From contig NC_079515.1 in the NCBI RefSeq assembly GCF_000801105.2, positions 17,011,407 through 17,075,406 of the forward strand: a stretch of 64,000 bases of DNA, given 5' to 3'. Shown here piece by piece: positions 38,158-49,928 of this stretch. Origin of the DNA: Raphanus sativus (Eukaryota > Streptophyta > Magnoliopsida > Brassicales > Brassicaceae). Position 1 is the first letter of the stretch, and every line of letters begins with the position of its first letter. The notes below the pieces were generated by a model. That model made no database searches and was not told where the DNA came from. It saw only the letters and a list, made by a program, of their open reading frames with translations. The position numbers and the translations under genes are program-made.

Positions 38158-39140
38158 TCTACTAAAGGAAGAGTACAAATATAAACTACCTTTGGTTTTC
38201 ACAATTATTTATAATGATATGATATTGGAGTTATTAATTAATTTACCTTTTATAATTTTTTGACTTTTATATTTAATTAATGCATTTCCTAAATCAAATT
38301 CTAACTAAAAAATATGATAACAACAATTAATAAACCTAACATATAGTATTTATTGTTTTCCTATTTTATTATTTATGTGTGTGTTTGGAAATAATTAATA
38401 AACCTAGCTTTAAATAGTTAATGAACAATATTGTTTTTAAATTTATGTAATTATACTTTTATTATTTATAATAACTAAAAAATAAAATTCACATTAAATA
38501 TCATTTATATAATATACAAATATATTATCTTACATATATTTTCATATAAATAATACCCCAATGTTAATTTAGTATGATACATGTTGAAAATATAAGATAT
38601 ATAGCATCATATATTTTAAATAATATATACAACAATTATATTATACATTATCAAAAAAAATTGATCCATAAAAAAAATAAAATATATTTGTGCGGATAAG
38701 TCATATTCTAAAAAGTATGGATGATATCATCGATGGTTTACAAGATAAAATAAAATTACTCAATATAAACTGTAAATTATTATGTTTAGAAATGTCATAT
38801 TAAAAAACTATTTAATCAGGTAAATTTTAAAAATATATATTATCACTTATACAAATAAATAATTGTTACAAATTTATATCACATTCCTAGCTGTTTTTAG
38901 CGAAATAATTTTTTTCAAGTAAATCTATATTTTTTTTGAAAATCTTGCTAACCAAATTTAAATCTATATATTCAGTATCTTCATAATTATCTTCATAATT
39001 TTAGTATATCAATAGTATTTAGAAAGTTAACCAAGAAACAATTAAATGAAAATAAATGAATGAAAATAAAAATTAGCAATTAAATGAAATTAATGAATGA
39101 AAATGAAAATTGACACCAGATTGAGCGGGTTAAAATCTAG
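38158..39140 (+). mobile_element. Non-autonomous Helitron, 983 bp
   Basis: The 5' end is TCTACTAAAGGAAGAGTAC after A38157. The 3' end is GAGCGGGTTAAAATCTAG before T39141. Both ends fit crucifer Helitron consensus, and the A|T context is correct. The 3' hairpin is weak, suggesting age. The interior is AT-rich with no gene. Confidence 0.65.
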
Positions 39141-39147
39141 TTTTTAT

Positions 39148-39704
39148 CAAGGTTTTCAAAATCGGACCGGACCGGTCCAACCGTGACTCTTTCATTTAGC
39201 CTAGTCCAGGTTAGTTCAAAAACCGGATTTTAGTTGAACCGGTAAAACCAGTAAGAACCGGTGACCCGGTTTATATATTTAAATCTAGTTAAACCATTGG
39301 TTTTCATTGATTTGTAAATTGAAGATAGTTATTCCGTTCGTTTGCTTTGATTTATCTAGATGTGTTAGTAGATTTGATATAACGAATGAATAAAAGACTA
39401 TTTATGTGTATGAAAAGAAAAAAAATATAGGTGAATTTTCTTACAGAAACTATAACTCATGTAGATTTTATCAAAAAAAAAAAAAAAAACTATAACTCAC
39501 GTAGAGATGGAGAAGAAGATGAAGAAATATAGGTGTTGAAAATTACAAAGTAGAGTGCATTGATGATAGAGAAGTTATGGCGATGATATTATATAGATAT
39601 GCATATATATACAGTACTGTACAACGTACTAATATTGAAACCCGGTTAAACCGTGACTCATATATTTTACCGGTTCTTTGTCCGGTCCGGTTTTATAAAC
39701 CTTG
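39148..39704. mobile_element. hAT-type MITE, 557 bp
   Basis: Flanked by the perfect 8-bp duplication GTTTTTAT (39140-39147 and 39705-39712). Terminal inverted repeats begin CAAGGTTTTCAAAATCGG on the left and, as reverse complement, CAAGGTTTATAAAACCGG on the right, continuing with ACCGGACCGG-rich sequence. No transposase. It landed directly on the 3' end of the adjacent Helitron (the duplication includes that CTAG's G) and ends 46 bp before the next gene's ATG. Confidence 0.9.
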
Positions 39705-39750
39705 GTTTTTATTAAGACTAATGAAGCATTAGGATTTAACAATTGTGACA

Positions 39751-40742
39751 ATGAACTTCTGCCGTATTCTGAGGGCTACCAATTCCCATCTCTGGAAGAG
39801 AGCCTGTACAAAGGTGACTGCCTCGTCTGGCGTGGAGCATTATCTCATCTGGAAGAGGGACATTTCCAGCGTCAAGGATGATGATCTATCCAAGACTCAA
39901 AAGTCGAAGATGTTCAAGAAACTGAGGTATCGTATAGAGACGGAAGCTTATAGGACAGTGGAAGAGACGTTAAATAAGTTTACCAAAGAAGATGGAGTTT
40001 TCATCACTCAAGTAGATCTCTTTGGCTGGGCTAAGTGTCTCGACGAGGACGGAAAACATCAACACGCCTACGAGGTCTTTGTCGAATTCATCATTTTGTT
40101 ATTATTTTTGTATGGGAGATTAATTACGTAATGTGTGTTTTCTATAGATCTTTGAGTGGGTAAAGAGAAAGAAAATGACATTGTCTCCGTCCGAGCTTGA
40201 AACCTTTGTTGCTCATGATGCGGTCAAGGCTGCCAAAACACCGAGGAAGAAGAAGAAGATGATGTTCGAGGAACTTATGGATGTTAGTGAGAAGGGAGGG
40301 GCAGTAGAAGAAACGTTAAATGCGTTTACTACAAAGGAGGAGGAATATGGAGTTTCCATCACTAAAGAAGATCTCGTTCGCTGGTCTATACTTATCGACA
40401 GATATGGAAGACCTGAGATCTCGGTCCAGGTATTGAATAATATTGAATTGAATTTCAATATTATCATACGTTGAATTAGAGAGAAATTCAATTCATCATA
40501 TTGTTCTTTTTTTCTGGAAGATCTTTGAGTGGATGGAGAAAAAGAAGATGAAATTTACTCCCTTCCAGCTTGCAACCTTTGTGGATTTTATTGACAGGGT
40601 TCATGGCATAAGAGCGGCTCTAGACTACTTCGAATCTGTAGACCCAGACTTCGATAACATGGACTATGAAGCCAAGAACTGGCCTGCTTACGATTTCCTT
40701 GCGAGAAGCATGTCCAAAAACTGGAATAAGCGACCTTGGTGA
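39751..40742 (+). CDS. Short PPR-like protein, mitochondrial type, duplicated module
   Basis: My model has three exons (39751-40074, 40148-40429, 40521-40742), all in phase, 275 residues. The N-terminus (MNFCRILRATNSHLWKRACTK) is Arg/Lys-rich without acids, like a mitochondrial presequence. VEETLNKFTKEDG, AYE|IFEWVKRKKM and IFEWMEKKKMKFTP match the start of a known plant P-class PPR family (At1g02370/At4g01990 type), about 500 residues long with many repeats. Here the protein stops soon after RAALDYFESVD, so most repeats are missing. The VEETLN-to-IFEW module occurs twice, with an intron before each IFEW. It could be a degenerate paralogue or a truncated expressed one; splice sites are intact. 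Role, if any: organellar RNA binding. Confidence 0.75.
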
Positions 40743-41326
40743 GTCTTGTCTTGATCTTAATGAAGCCACGGCTTTCAAACTTAATTGCCTATGTATTTGT
40801 ACTACACTAGTAGATTTTCATGAACCAAATAATTAGGATGAATTCATTTTATTGATAATTTTCAATTTTCTTAGAAATTTACATTGTGCATATAGCAGTG
40901 CCCTACCGTTGCTCTGTTTTTGTTTAGTTCCTCATTATCGTCATCCCATCTCTTGATGCATTCAGTCTATGTCACTTCTCAACTTTTTGAAACTTTGTAG
41001 TCCATATGAGAAGCTCCTTCAGTGATCTTTATTAATGATCCCGGAGTTTCACTCTTTCGTGTCTATGTTGCATGCCATCTCTTTGGAGTGAAAATGATGT
41101 AAATGATTTCAGAAAAGTATTCAACCAAAGTGAGAACGACAGTTTAGTTCAGCGAGCACTTGAGATTTTCATAAAAATAATATAATTTGAAGTAACAAAC
41201 ATTCACAGAGATACATCTAAATTTGAGATAACATAAGGTTTGGACACATTTTTATTGATATAATTAAGATAAACTTAGAAGTCTTTCTTCTTTCATAAAA
41301 GACAAGGCAGTGCGCTCAGCTTTTCA
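40743..41326. other. Convergent 3' region between PPR-like and kinase genes
   Basis: Tail-to-tail 3' UTRs. No open frame or repeat recognised. A+T rises toward 41180-41280, just downstream of the kinase stop codon on the minus strand. Confidence 0.6.
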
Positions 41327-44300
41327 TTACATTGACGAGGAAGAAAACTCTACTGTGGAGTTCAGGATCATGGATTCAGGGTATAGTGGGTATAGATCAC
41401 AACTAGAAACAGAGGACTTCATTGTCATTGTTGTTTGATCAGTCAAACCAGATGTGCTCGAGCTACCAGTGTTCCTCTGCCTTGAGATGCTCAAGTTATG
41501 ATCATACAAACCAGGATCTGACATAACCTCTGTTATTTCAATCTCTCCCTGGAGCATTTGGACGGCCTCTGACATTGCTGGCCTTAAGGAAGGAGATGAG
41601 TTTGTGCAAACGAAAGCAACTTTGATCATCCTCACTGCTTCTTTGATGTTGAAATCACCTTCCAGCGTGGGATCTACGATCTCCATTATGTCCCCTGTTT
41701 GTTGCAGAGTCAGTGCCTGTATTTCAAAATAGGTTTCATTAACCTTTTAGAAACATAAATAGACATATACAAACTATATGAGTTGTGAATGAAATGTGAT
41801 AAAGAAACAAAAGCTCCATTGTTACCCAATTGATGAGGGAGACATGATCTACACTTCCCTTCTGTTTAGTATTACTCTTCCCACTGACAATTTCCATTGC
41901 CACAACCCCGAAGCTGTACACGTCTGCTTTCTCAGTTAATTGACCCCACAGTGCATATTCCGGAGCCATATATCCGCTGCACCATTAGAGAAAATAAAAT
42001 ATTTCTTTGGACATGGTGCAGGTTTTTGTTGTTGTTTAATGTTTTACACTTGCATGGTACCGGCAATTTTGGTGCTAATGTGAGTGTGTTCTTCTTCATG
42101 GAGCCTAGCCAATCCAAAATCAGATATCTTTGCATTCAGGTCAGAATCTAGAAGCACATTAGTGGATTTTATGTCACGGTGAACCATTCTGATCATCGAT
42201 CCTTCATGAAGGAATTCAAGCCCTTTTGCGATACCAATACAGATTTTTTGTCTTGCTGCCCACTCAAGTTTTAAGGAACTCTTTCCTGGAAAGGAAAATT
42301 TAGCCAAAAAAAGAATTGATATTACACTACATGTGGACATGTATGTGCACTTGTATCATGTTTCTTTCTAATGAAAGGATGAGTGACTTTCATTTACCAG
42401 AGAGTGCTAGAGCAAGGGAGTTATTTTCCATGTATTCATAAACGAGCAGCAGTTGAATCTTTTCGACACAACATCCGTAAAGCTTGACAAGGTTTGGATG
42501 ATTCAGACCTGATATCATTCCTATCTCATTCACAAACTCTCGGTTTCCTTGGCATGACTTGGCAGAAAGCTGTTTGACTGCTATAATAGTTCCATCCGAC
42601 AGCTCTCCCTGCATTAAGTTTGTCATATCAGACAAACCATATTTTTTTCTTACGTATATAAGTTTAAGAAGATTAACATCATTTTTGACAATACTTTGAA
42701 TACAGATCCGAAACCTCCTTCTCCGAGTTTTTTGGTTTCATCAAAATTGTTTGTTGCCGCTTGCAGTTGCCTCCATGTATAGCAAACAGTTTGGAGACCC
42801 TGGGCTCTCAAATCTACGTTTTCAGGTTAACAAGGGAAAATCATGAATATTGCTATAAGCATATAGTAAGAATGGATTTTGTATACTCTGTGAACTCCGA
42901 TACCTCTTTCTCTCGTGTTCTTGTCTCCTCTACATTTTTTCTGAGCATATAACCCCAAAGCCAAGAGAGTTATTGCTACCACGGAACCCGAAATCCCGAG
43001 TATTAGTGGATAATTAGTGTGATGTTTTTTCTTCTCTACTGCAAACGAGACACAAAAAAGTGTAAATAATATACATGATGTGTCATATATACACCAAGCT
43101 ACATAAAAATAGCTTTAAAACAAAGTAGTTTCCTTTTTTCTTTAGAGCTCCACAGAGTGGCTCCAGACCTGAAAATTTTGAAAATGAATCATTAGGTGGC
43201 AGAACCAATGTAACTATGCAAGAAGATGAAGGTGATATATGGTCACTTGAGAATGAAACAACTGAGTGTGAAATAAGCTACAAAAGCAATACGGATAAAG
43301 ATTAAGGTATTTGAAAGCACAAGGGTACTTACTTTGGTGACACAAGGAGATTGCAGAGATAAGAGGGCCATAGTTTCCTCTTTTGGGAATGAGAGTTGTC
43401 CCCTTCCCTGCCCAATACAACCGTATCTCTAACATATGATTGGTCACATTAACTTTCTTTTCTCTCACAATAGGCTTCAGAGTCCCCTTAGCTTCCTTTT
43501 TGATATTAAAATCTTTCAAGAACAATTCCCCCTAAAAGGACAGGAAAAAGAAATAAACTTCAATCTTCCATGCCTGCTTATTGTAGAAAATTATTCAGTA
43601 CAAGGACGTTTTACCTGAACAAAGACATCAAATATGCGTCTGCCTACACGACTGTAAGGTTCTTCGTCGAAAAATTGAGTCTCCATAAAATGGAGTTTTA
43701 CATTGTAGGTTCCATTTTCCAAACAAAATGCATAATAAACAAGAGAGAGAGCAGATCGACGTGCCGTCTTATAAAGTTCAGAAGGATCTCTAGATAGTGT
43801 AAAAAAGAAGTAGTTATCATTCTCCTGATCATCATCTGGGAATTCACCTGTGTTACTGATTCCCCAGTTTTTGAAATGCTGGTTTGTTGCGGCTGTGGTT
43901 ACGTTGTTGTCAGCTTCATACGTGGTTTCATATGAAGAGTTTGTAACAGTTATGTTGCCTCCACCACAGTTTATATATAGAAACCCGTTATCTACAATCC
44001 ATACAGAATGATTATCCCCCATTAATCGAAAGAAAGAACTAATAGGCAAAGAAGACATAAGAATAACTTGCATGTTAGAGATAAGTTATGACAGATCATA
44101 GTGTACTTACAGCCCGTACAGTTGATTGGACTAGCACATGGAAGAAGCCCAGTTCTGTATGAGAACCAGAATAGTTAGCAAAAGATATCAAAAAAATTAC
44201 GACAAGACTAAGTTAGATATTATTGACAGTTGCAAGATAAAACAGAGGAGTGTACTTACAAGTTGTTCATCAAATGTGAACTCCGATATGTGTTAATGTT

Positions 44301-47028
44301 GCTGATTCAACAGAAGGTGAAATACAAAAAACTTCAACATGAGCAGATTATTAACAAATAAATAAAAGAAAGAAAATAGAGAGAAGAACGTATCCTAGAT
44401 TCCTATCTTCAAAGATTTCATGTTCATACCTCTTTTCATCGCAGGTAGATGACCAAGAGAAGTTGTTGTAAGAGAGATCACTATGAGCAAACCCAAAACA
44501 GGAAACCTTAAAAAAGATTAGTCGGCATGACGAAAAATTTCTTAGGTCATATAGACAACGGAAAGGTTAAACGTACATATTAGAATCGCTATTGAAAAAA
44601 CCAGAAGATTCAACATTTCCAGAAAGTCTATTTCCAGTCAAATAGCTGAAAGAACATGTATGTCAAAAAGATGGTTACTTGATCATGAATTCATGATACT
44701 GAAGTTATCCCGTTGACCAGATCATTAACATTCTCAATGTCAGATTGAAGCACTTACGTATACTTTGGTGCCTTATCTCCATTCACTTCACCAGTCAACT
44801 TGTTAAACGATAAATCACTGCACCAAACGTAATTGTATAACAATTGTATGTGTGTTCATATATACATTTATAGATTCCTTGATCATACATGACAGTCTAT
44901 ATTACATAAGCAAATTCCTTAGCAGGTAAATGTGCAGTGTATGTTAAACAAGCTAGTTCTGAATCACAAAGTGTTTTTACTTGTGGCTAGAAAAAACTTA
45001 CAGAGTCTTTAGCTCTGTCAATTTCCAGACGTAAGGAGGAATTGGACCAGACAAACCCACATTCCTCAAAATCCTAACACAGGGAAAGAAACTTCAGTTT
45101 GAATTTTTCTGATATAATCAAGCCTCAAGACAAGAAACAAATAAAATGGAAAATAAATACAGGCTCTTGATGTCTTTGCTGGATAAAATGGGAACGATGT
45201 TTATCCCAGTCGTATCACTGATACGCCTGCATATGAATACATTGAGTAAAACATTAGTCTTGTTTCAGTTGTCCTTTTGCTAATCTATTGAAATCGTTTA
45301 TTACAGGTCAGTGAGTTTTTCTAGGAGGGCCACTTCTTCAGGAATAGGTCCTTTCAGTCCGCTTGCGTATATATATCTGGTTAACTGACACATGTTAGAC
45401 GGTGGAGAGACACAAACTATAAGAGAAACAACAATAATTGGGGAATGAAAAGCTTACAGCTTTTTAAGCTGAGACCATTTGCCAATATATTCTGGGATAG
45501 TGCCCTGGAAGTTATTGTCACTTATCCTACTGCATATTGAAAACACCCAAATAGCTTAGAGAACTGTAAAACTTATCTTCTTGGACTACTTATAGGTTTT
45601 TCGGACTACTACGCTCTAAGTCTAATAAAAGATGAGAATTTTGCATTTACAAAAGCAAAAAAGCTGTAAAAGTTTCATTTCCAACTTACAAATCGGTAAG
45701 GTTTACCAGTCTAGCAAGAGTGCTAGGCAGGCTTCCATTAAATTGATTTGAGCCAAGTTGCCTGCAAAACCCAGTTTCTTTTTCCATAAAGCCAAAGAAT
45801 TTTTGTTTTGAAAAGTAGTTAAGATGCAAAGAAGCTTACAATCCTTCTAGGTTGGTCAAGTTACCAAGCTCATCAGGAATGGTGCCAAAGAACTGGTTGG
45901 CTTCAAGCGTTCTGAAAATTTTCATCACCCTTAGGTGTAACACAAACTAAAAGGTATATAATAATAATAACAGAGACTGATGAGAGCTACAAAAAAGTCA
46001 GATTCTTGAAGTTTTGCAACCCAGTTGGAAAATTCCCAGACAAATTATTTGCGCAGAGTGAGCTGCAAGAAAATTCAGCAGTTAATCACATAGCCCTAAG
46101 AGTATGTATGGGAGGGAGAAAAGAGAGGGACTTACATGGATGTGAGGTTTGGCAATGAAGCCCACTCCATTGGGATTGTCTCGGAGAGGTAGTTCCGACA
46201 TAAGTCGCTGCCAGTAAGACCAAAATTCCGCTTGTAAGTGAAACCATTCTCTTTACAGCTTTTGTTGAGGCATTTCAAAACCAAGGAGAATCCCAACCCG
46301 TACAAAACGGGAGGCTTTTTAGATTTAAATTATCTTGATTTCACTTTAAGTTTTAAGGACTGCCAATTTCATATTTTATCTCATGCCAACATGCATAAAT
46401 GCGTAGTAAAACGATTTAGGTGGTGTCTTCCTCACGTATAACTAACCAGGTTCTAGCAATTTGAAATCTCTAACCAATAACATCGATAATTTATAAAATT
46501 CATTGCGGTTGAACTCACATCGACTGGAGATACGAAGCTTGGCCAACTCAGGTGGGAGTTTTCCTGGAAGACTAAGGGTCTTGAGAACTCTGTTTCGTTT
46601 AAATAATTAAAAAAATATATCACAGGAGATAGATCTTGAGACTGAATACATGACAACTAGTAACACTCACATGTTTGTTATATGACATGTGTTGTTGAAA
46701 CAAACATCACAAATAATGGTGTTGTTAGTCTCCGGATCCCCAATTTTCTGATCTATCTTTAGGGTCTTTAACTTGCAAGGGTCTCCATAACTTAGGTTTA
46801 GTCCCTTCGCACCTAGTGTAGTAGCTATCTTCTCCAGCAAATTCCCTGCTTACAATATATAAAGTAATTAGGATTTGGAGCAAGATTTTATAAAGTTGAA
46901 GCGTAAATGGTGATTAGTCCCATACGCTCATCTGGATGGAGATCAGATGAAACATATGTCGTTGAAATTGCGAAGAAGCTTATGATGATGGTAAAGAAGA
47001 GAAGAAGAACAGATAAGGCGGTTGGCAT
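41327..47028 (-). CDS. LRR-malectin receptor-like kinase (LRR VIII-2, At1g29720-29740 type), probable frameshift
   Basis: Plasma-membrane receptor kinase. Start ATG 47026-47028 opens a signal peptide ([19 protein letters not shown]); a frame 20 codons longer exists upstream. Exons, 5' to 3' on the minus strand: 46926-47028, 46671-46845, 46519-46589, 46136-46207, 45991-46062, then about eight more short LRR exons to 44.43 kb. A malectin domain follows ([12 protein letters not shown], about 43990-43330), then a TM segment ([21 protein letters not shown], about 43000) and the kinase: [16 protein letters not shown] (Lys), [24 protein letters not shown]. The last exon is 41327-41716. The active site looks complete. 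The LRR exon at 46519-46589 is 71 nt while the next two are 72; a one-base loss near 46535 (K-L-R then IS instead of YLQS) shifts the frame. The intron ending the AGTI exon uses a GC donor (42052-42053). Confidence 0.85.
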
Positions 47029-47120
47029 ATTGAAATTTCTTATGTACTGTGTGTATAGTGTTTCTTTGTATGTGTACTTGTTTTGCACTCACAATATCAT
47101 CACCAGAACAAACCCAATAG

Positions 47121-47130
47121 TTATATATAA
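47121..47130 (-). promoter_or_regulatory. TATA box of the receptor kinase gene
   Basis: TTATATATAA, about 93 bp upstream (minus strand) of the ATG at 47028. Position fits a leader of about 60 nt. Confidence 0.5.
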
Positions 47131-47640
47131 TGCATGGATATATGTTTAATGTACGCTTATTTAGGGTTTTCATTGGGTCGTCGGTGACTAGAGCAGGGAT
47201 AAATATTTGACCAATTCAAGTATGAAAGTTGATGAATACGTGATGTTTCTTGTCCCCTTAATTATGTTTGTTGGTTCATCAAGTTAACAGGCCCCACAAA
47301 CAAATATGGACGTAGGCGAATAATTCTCAGCAGTAATATTATTCAAATGCGTTAGTGTCTTTACTTTGTTCTTATATCATTTCCATGTTTTTTTGATTAA
47401 CCACAAAAATTTTACTTCCATGTTCCTTTTTTGTAACTGAATAGGAGTTCCATATTATTTATCAACAAACTGGCATTTAGAGATTTTATTGGACAAATTG
47501 CCTAACACACTTCACGGCTGGATGAATAGTTCATCCAACGGTTGACCGCTCAACTTAGTTACTGTAATTTGTTTCAGCTACAAGAAAACTAATTTAGCCT
47601 GTTCTTTTAACCGACGCAGCGGTGAGCCACCAAAATTATA
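47131..47640. other. Upstream region of the receptor kinase
   Basis: No gene recognised. It contains a short inverted motif TTCATCCAACGG / GGATGAATAG near 47520-47540 and no other landmark. Confidence 0.5.
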
Positions 47641-48180
47641 ACTGACTTTTTGTCCACGTTTGTGGAGAATACCGTTGGCAGCCACCGTTTCTACTATAAA
47701 ATTAGACGCAGCGACATGGAAAGTCTCGTTTAATTGCCGCTATTTTACACAGCATCACGGAAAGTCACGGAAAATACCAGCAGGCTTCGTAAAAAGTAAA
47801 TGTAGCGACAGCTTGTTTCTTCTCCACCATTTATTTTTCGTAGTTTGTTGTGTATATTTCTCAGGTGCCCCCGCTGACGCCGCGTCCAGGAAAAGACGTG
47901 CCTATTATAACTGACTTTTTGTCTAAGTTTGTGGAGAACACCGCTGGCAGCCACCATTTCTACTATAAAATTAGACGCAGCGTCACGGAAAGTCTCGTTT
48001 AATTGCCGCTATTTCACACAGCGTCATGGAAAGTCGTGGAAAACACCGGCAGGCTTCATAAAAAGTAAACGCAGCGACAGCTTGTTTCTTCTCCACCATT
48101 TATTTTTCTTAGTTTGTTGTGTATATTTTTCTGATGCATCCGCTGACACCGCGTCCAAGAAAAAAATATGCCTATTATAT
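47641..48180. repeat. 269-bp tandem duplication
   Basis: Two similar copies begin at 47641 and 47910 with CTGACTTTTTGTC and include GTTTGTGGAGAA, GCAGCCACC, ATAAAATTAGACGCAGCG, TTTAATTGCCGCTATTT, AAAAAGTAAA and GCGACAGCTTGTTTCTTC. The frames at 47660-47914 and 47929-48192 are parallel translations of the two copies and are not supported as genes. A partial inverted copy lies at 48329-48371 (TGTCGCTACGTTTAC then TTTTTACGAA). Probably part of a TIR-type element. Confidence 0.85.
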
Positions 48181-48774
48181 AAAAGTTTTTAGAAACTTTC
48201 AAAAATCTTTTATGAACTTTCTGGTAACCTTTAAAAAGTTACCAATTTTTTTTAGAAAATCGCAAATTTATATGAAATTATGTAAAACCTTTTACCCAAT
48301 AAATTAGAGATATTTCATCAAATATACACGCTGTCGCTACGTTTACTTTTTACGAACGAGACTTAATTGAAAAGTCAATACCAAAATGCATAGTAAGACG
48401 AAACTGCCTCTAATCCATTGTACTTGAGCCACTTAACGATGACAAATCGGGCGGCGTGAAGATTCAACCTATTATTGTATAGGTTAACCGTAGCAGTGTA
48501 GGTAGCAGTTGCTAGCCACAAAAATTCTTCACTGGTTTTACGTTTCAAATGCATAAACTTTGCAAGATATCTTCGGGCTTGGTCGCTAACTATATAAGAT
48601 GATGGATAACTTTTTTGTTAGGAGTGTATAGTCAGATGTAAAACTTATTTGTGTACTCGTTGTCAATTAGAGTAAGTGAAATTTAAGATTATCAAAAGGT
48701 AAGCACTAAGCAGTGATAATCATAGAAACTATAGAGCATGGATTAGTAGAAAGCAGTGTTCGAAAATACACCTA

Positions 48775-49925
48775 GAGTATGTTTGTTTCACCATCCAGAT
48801 GACTCATCTGGATGGAGATAAAAGTTTTGTTTGTTTATACTTAAAGTTGCAATTCATCTAAATGGTTCATCTGGATGAGTTTCAAAAATTTAGGTTAAAT
48901 TTTAAAGTTTATTCAACTGAACCAATTGGACCATTTGAATGGAGATGATCAAAATGGTTAATGTCTATTATACCATTCACACAATTCACAGATTACAAAC
49001 ATAAACTTAATATAATTTTGTCACACACAAAAATATGACAAAACCGCATTTTCCACCAAAATCATAAAACATATTATCCCGCCAAAAACAAAAAAAAAAC
49101 GTTTTCTCACCTAAAAATGCAAAAAACATTTTCCCGCCTAAAATGAAAAAGTATGGTTTTCCGTCATAAACCCAAAGCTCGTTTGTCCACCAAAAACGCA
49201 TTGTTTCCCGTCAAAAATGCGAAAACGTGTTTTCCCGCCAAAAACGCGAAAACGTGTTTTCCACCAAAAACGAGAAAAAATGTTTTCCGCCAAAAACGTA
49301 AAAATGTGTTTTCCCGCCAAAAATGTGGAAACGCATTTTCCCACCAAAAACTTGAAATGTGTTTTCCCGCCAAAAACGCAAAAACGTGTTTTCCCGCCAA
49401 AAATACAAAAATGTGTTTTCCTGCAAAAAACGCAAAAGCGCATTTTTCCTGCCAAAAATCCAAAACATGTTTTTCCGCCAAAAATTCAAAAATGTGTTTT
49501 TGCGTCAAAAACGTGTTTCCCGCCAAAAACGTGGAAACACGTTTCCCGCCAAAAATGTGAAAACACGTTTTCCCGTCAAAAACACACAAAAAGAAATTTC
49601 CGCCTCGTCAGAAACTCAAAATATATTTCCTGCCGAAACTATTTTTATATTTTTGATAATTAAGCAAAACGAATTGTGAAACAAAAATAAAATATGATTA
49701 ACTTAAAACAAAGATATTTTGATAATCAAATTAGGATAATTTAGTAATTTGTTTAATAAACTCATTTAGATGGAAATAGAAATAAAGAAGCAAACATAAG
49801 TCCATTTAGAGGAATCATCTACATAAACAAACAAACAATCCCATAAAATCTGGATGGATCATTTGGATGAATCATATGAATAGATCAGCTGGATGGAGAT
49901 GATAAATGGTGAAACAAACAGGCCC
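48775..49925. mobile_element. PIF/Harbinger-type element, 1151 bp, non-autonomous
   Basis: Flanked by CTA on both sides (48772-48774 and 49926-49928). Termini are GAGTATGTTTGTTTCACCAT on the left and GGGCCTGTTTGTTTCACCAT as reverse complement on the right. A 3-bp duplication and GGGCCTGTTTGTTT ends are typical of PIF/Harbinger. Subterminal regions are rich in CATCTGGATG/CATCCAGATG motifs in both orientations. There is no transposase; the interior is mostly a minisatellite. Confidence 0.8.
49057..49625. repeat. Minisatellite, ~26-29-bp unit
   Basis: About 20 units of the type ACGTGTTTTCCCGCCAAAAA with variable GCGAAA/GTGGAA linkers, inside the Harbinger-type element. Because unit length is often near 27-30 bp, several frames on both strands stay open (up to 148 residues, Lys/Phe/Pro or Phe/Trp/Gly repeats); these are not genes. 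Confidence 0.9.
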
Positions 49926-49928
49926 CTA

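Noticed and set aside
47660..48192. Two similar 84-87-residue frames (MWRIPLAATVST / MWRTPLAATIST)
   Set aside because: They are parallel readings of the 269-bp tandem repeat; no conservation beyond the DNA repeat and no gene family recognised.
49138..49679. Six long open frames on both strands (92-148 residues) rich in Lys/Phe/Pro or Phe/Trp/Gly
   Set aside because: They are translations of the 26-29-bp minisatellite; frames stay open because the unit lacks stops, and no start context or intron is present.
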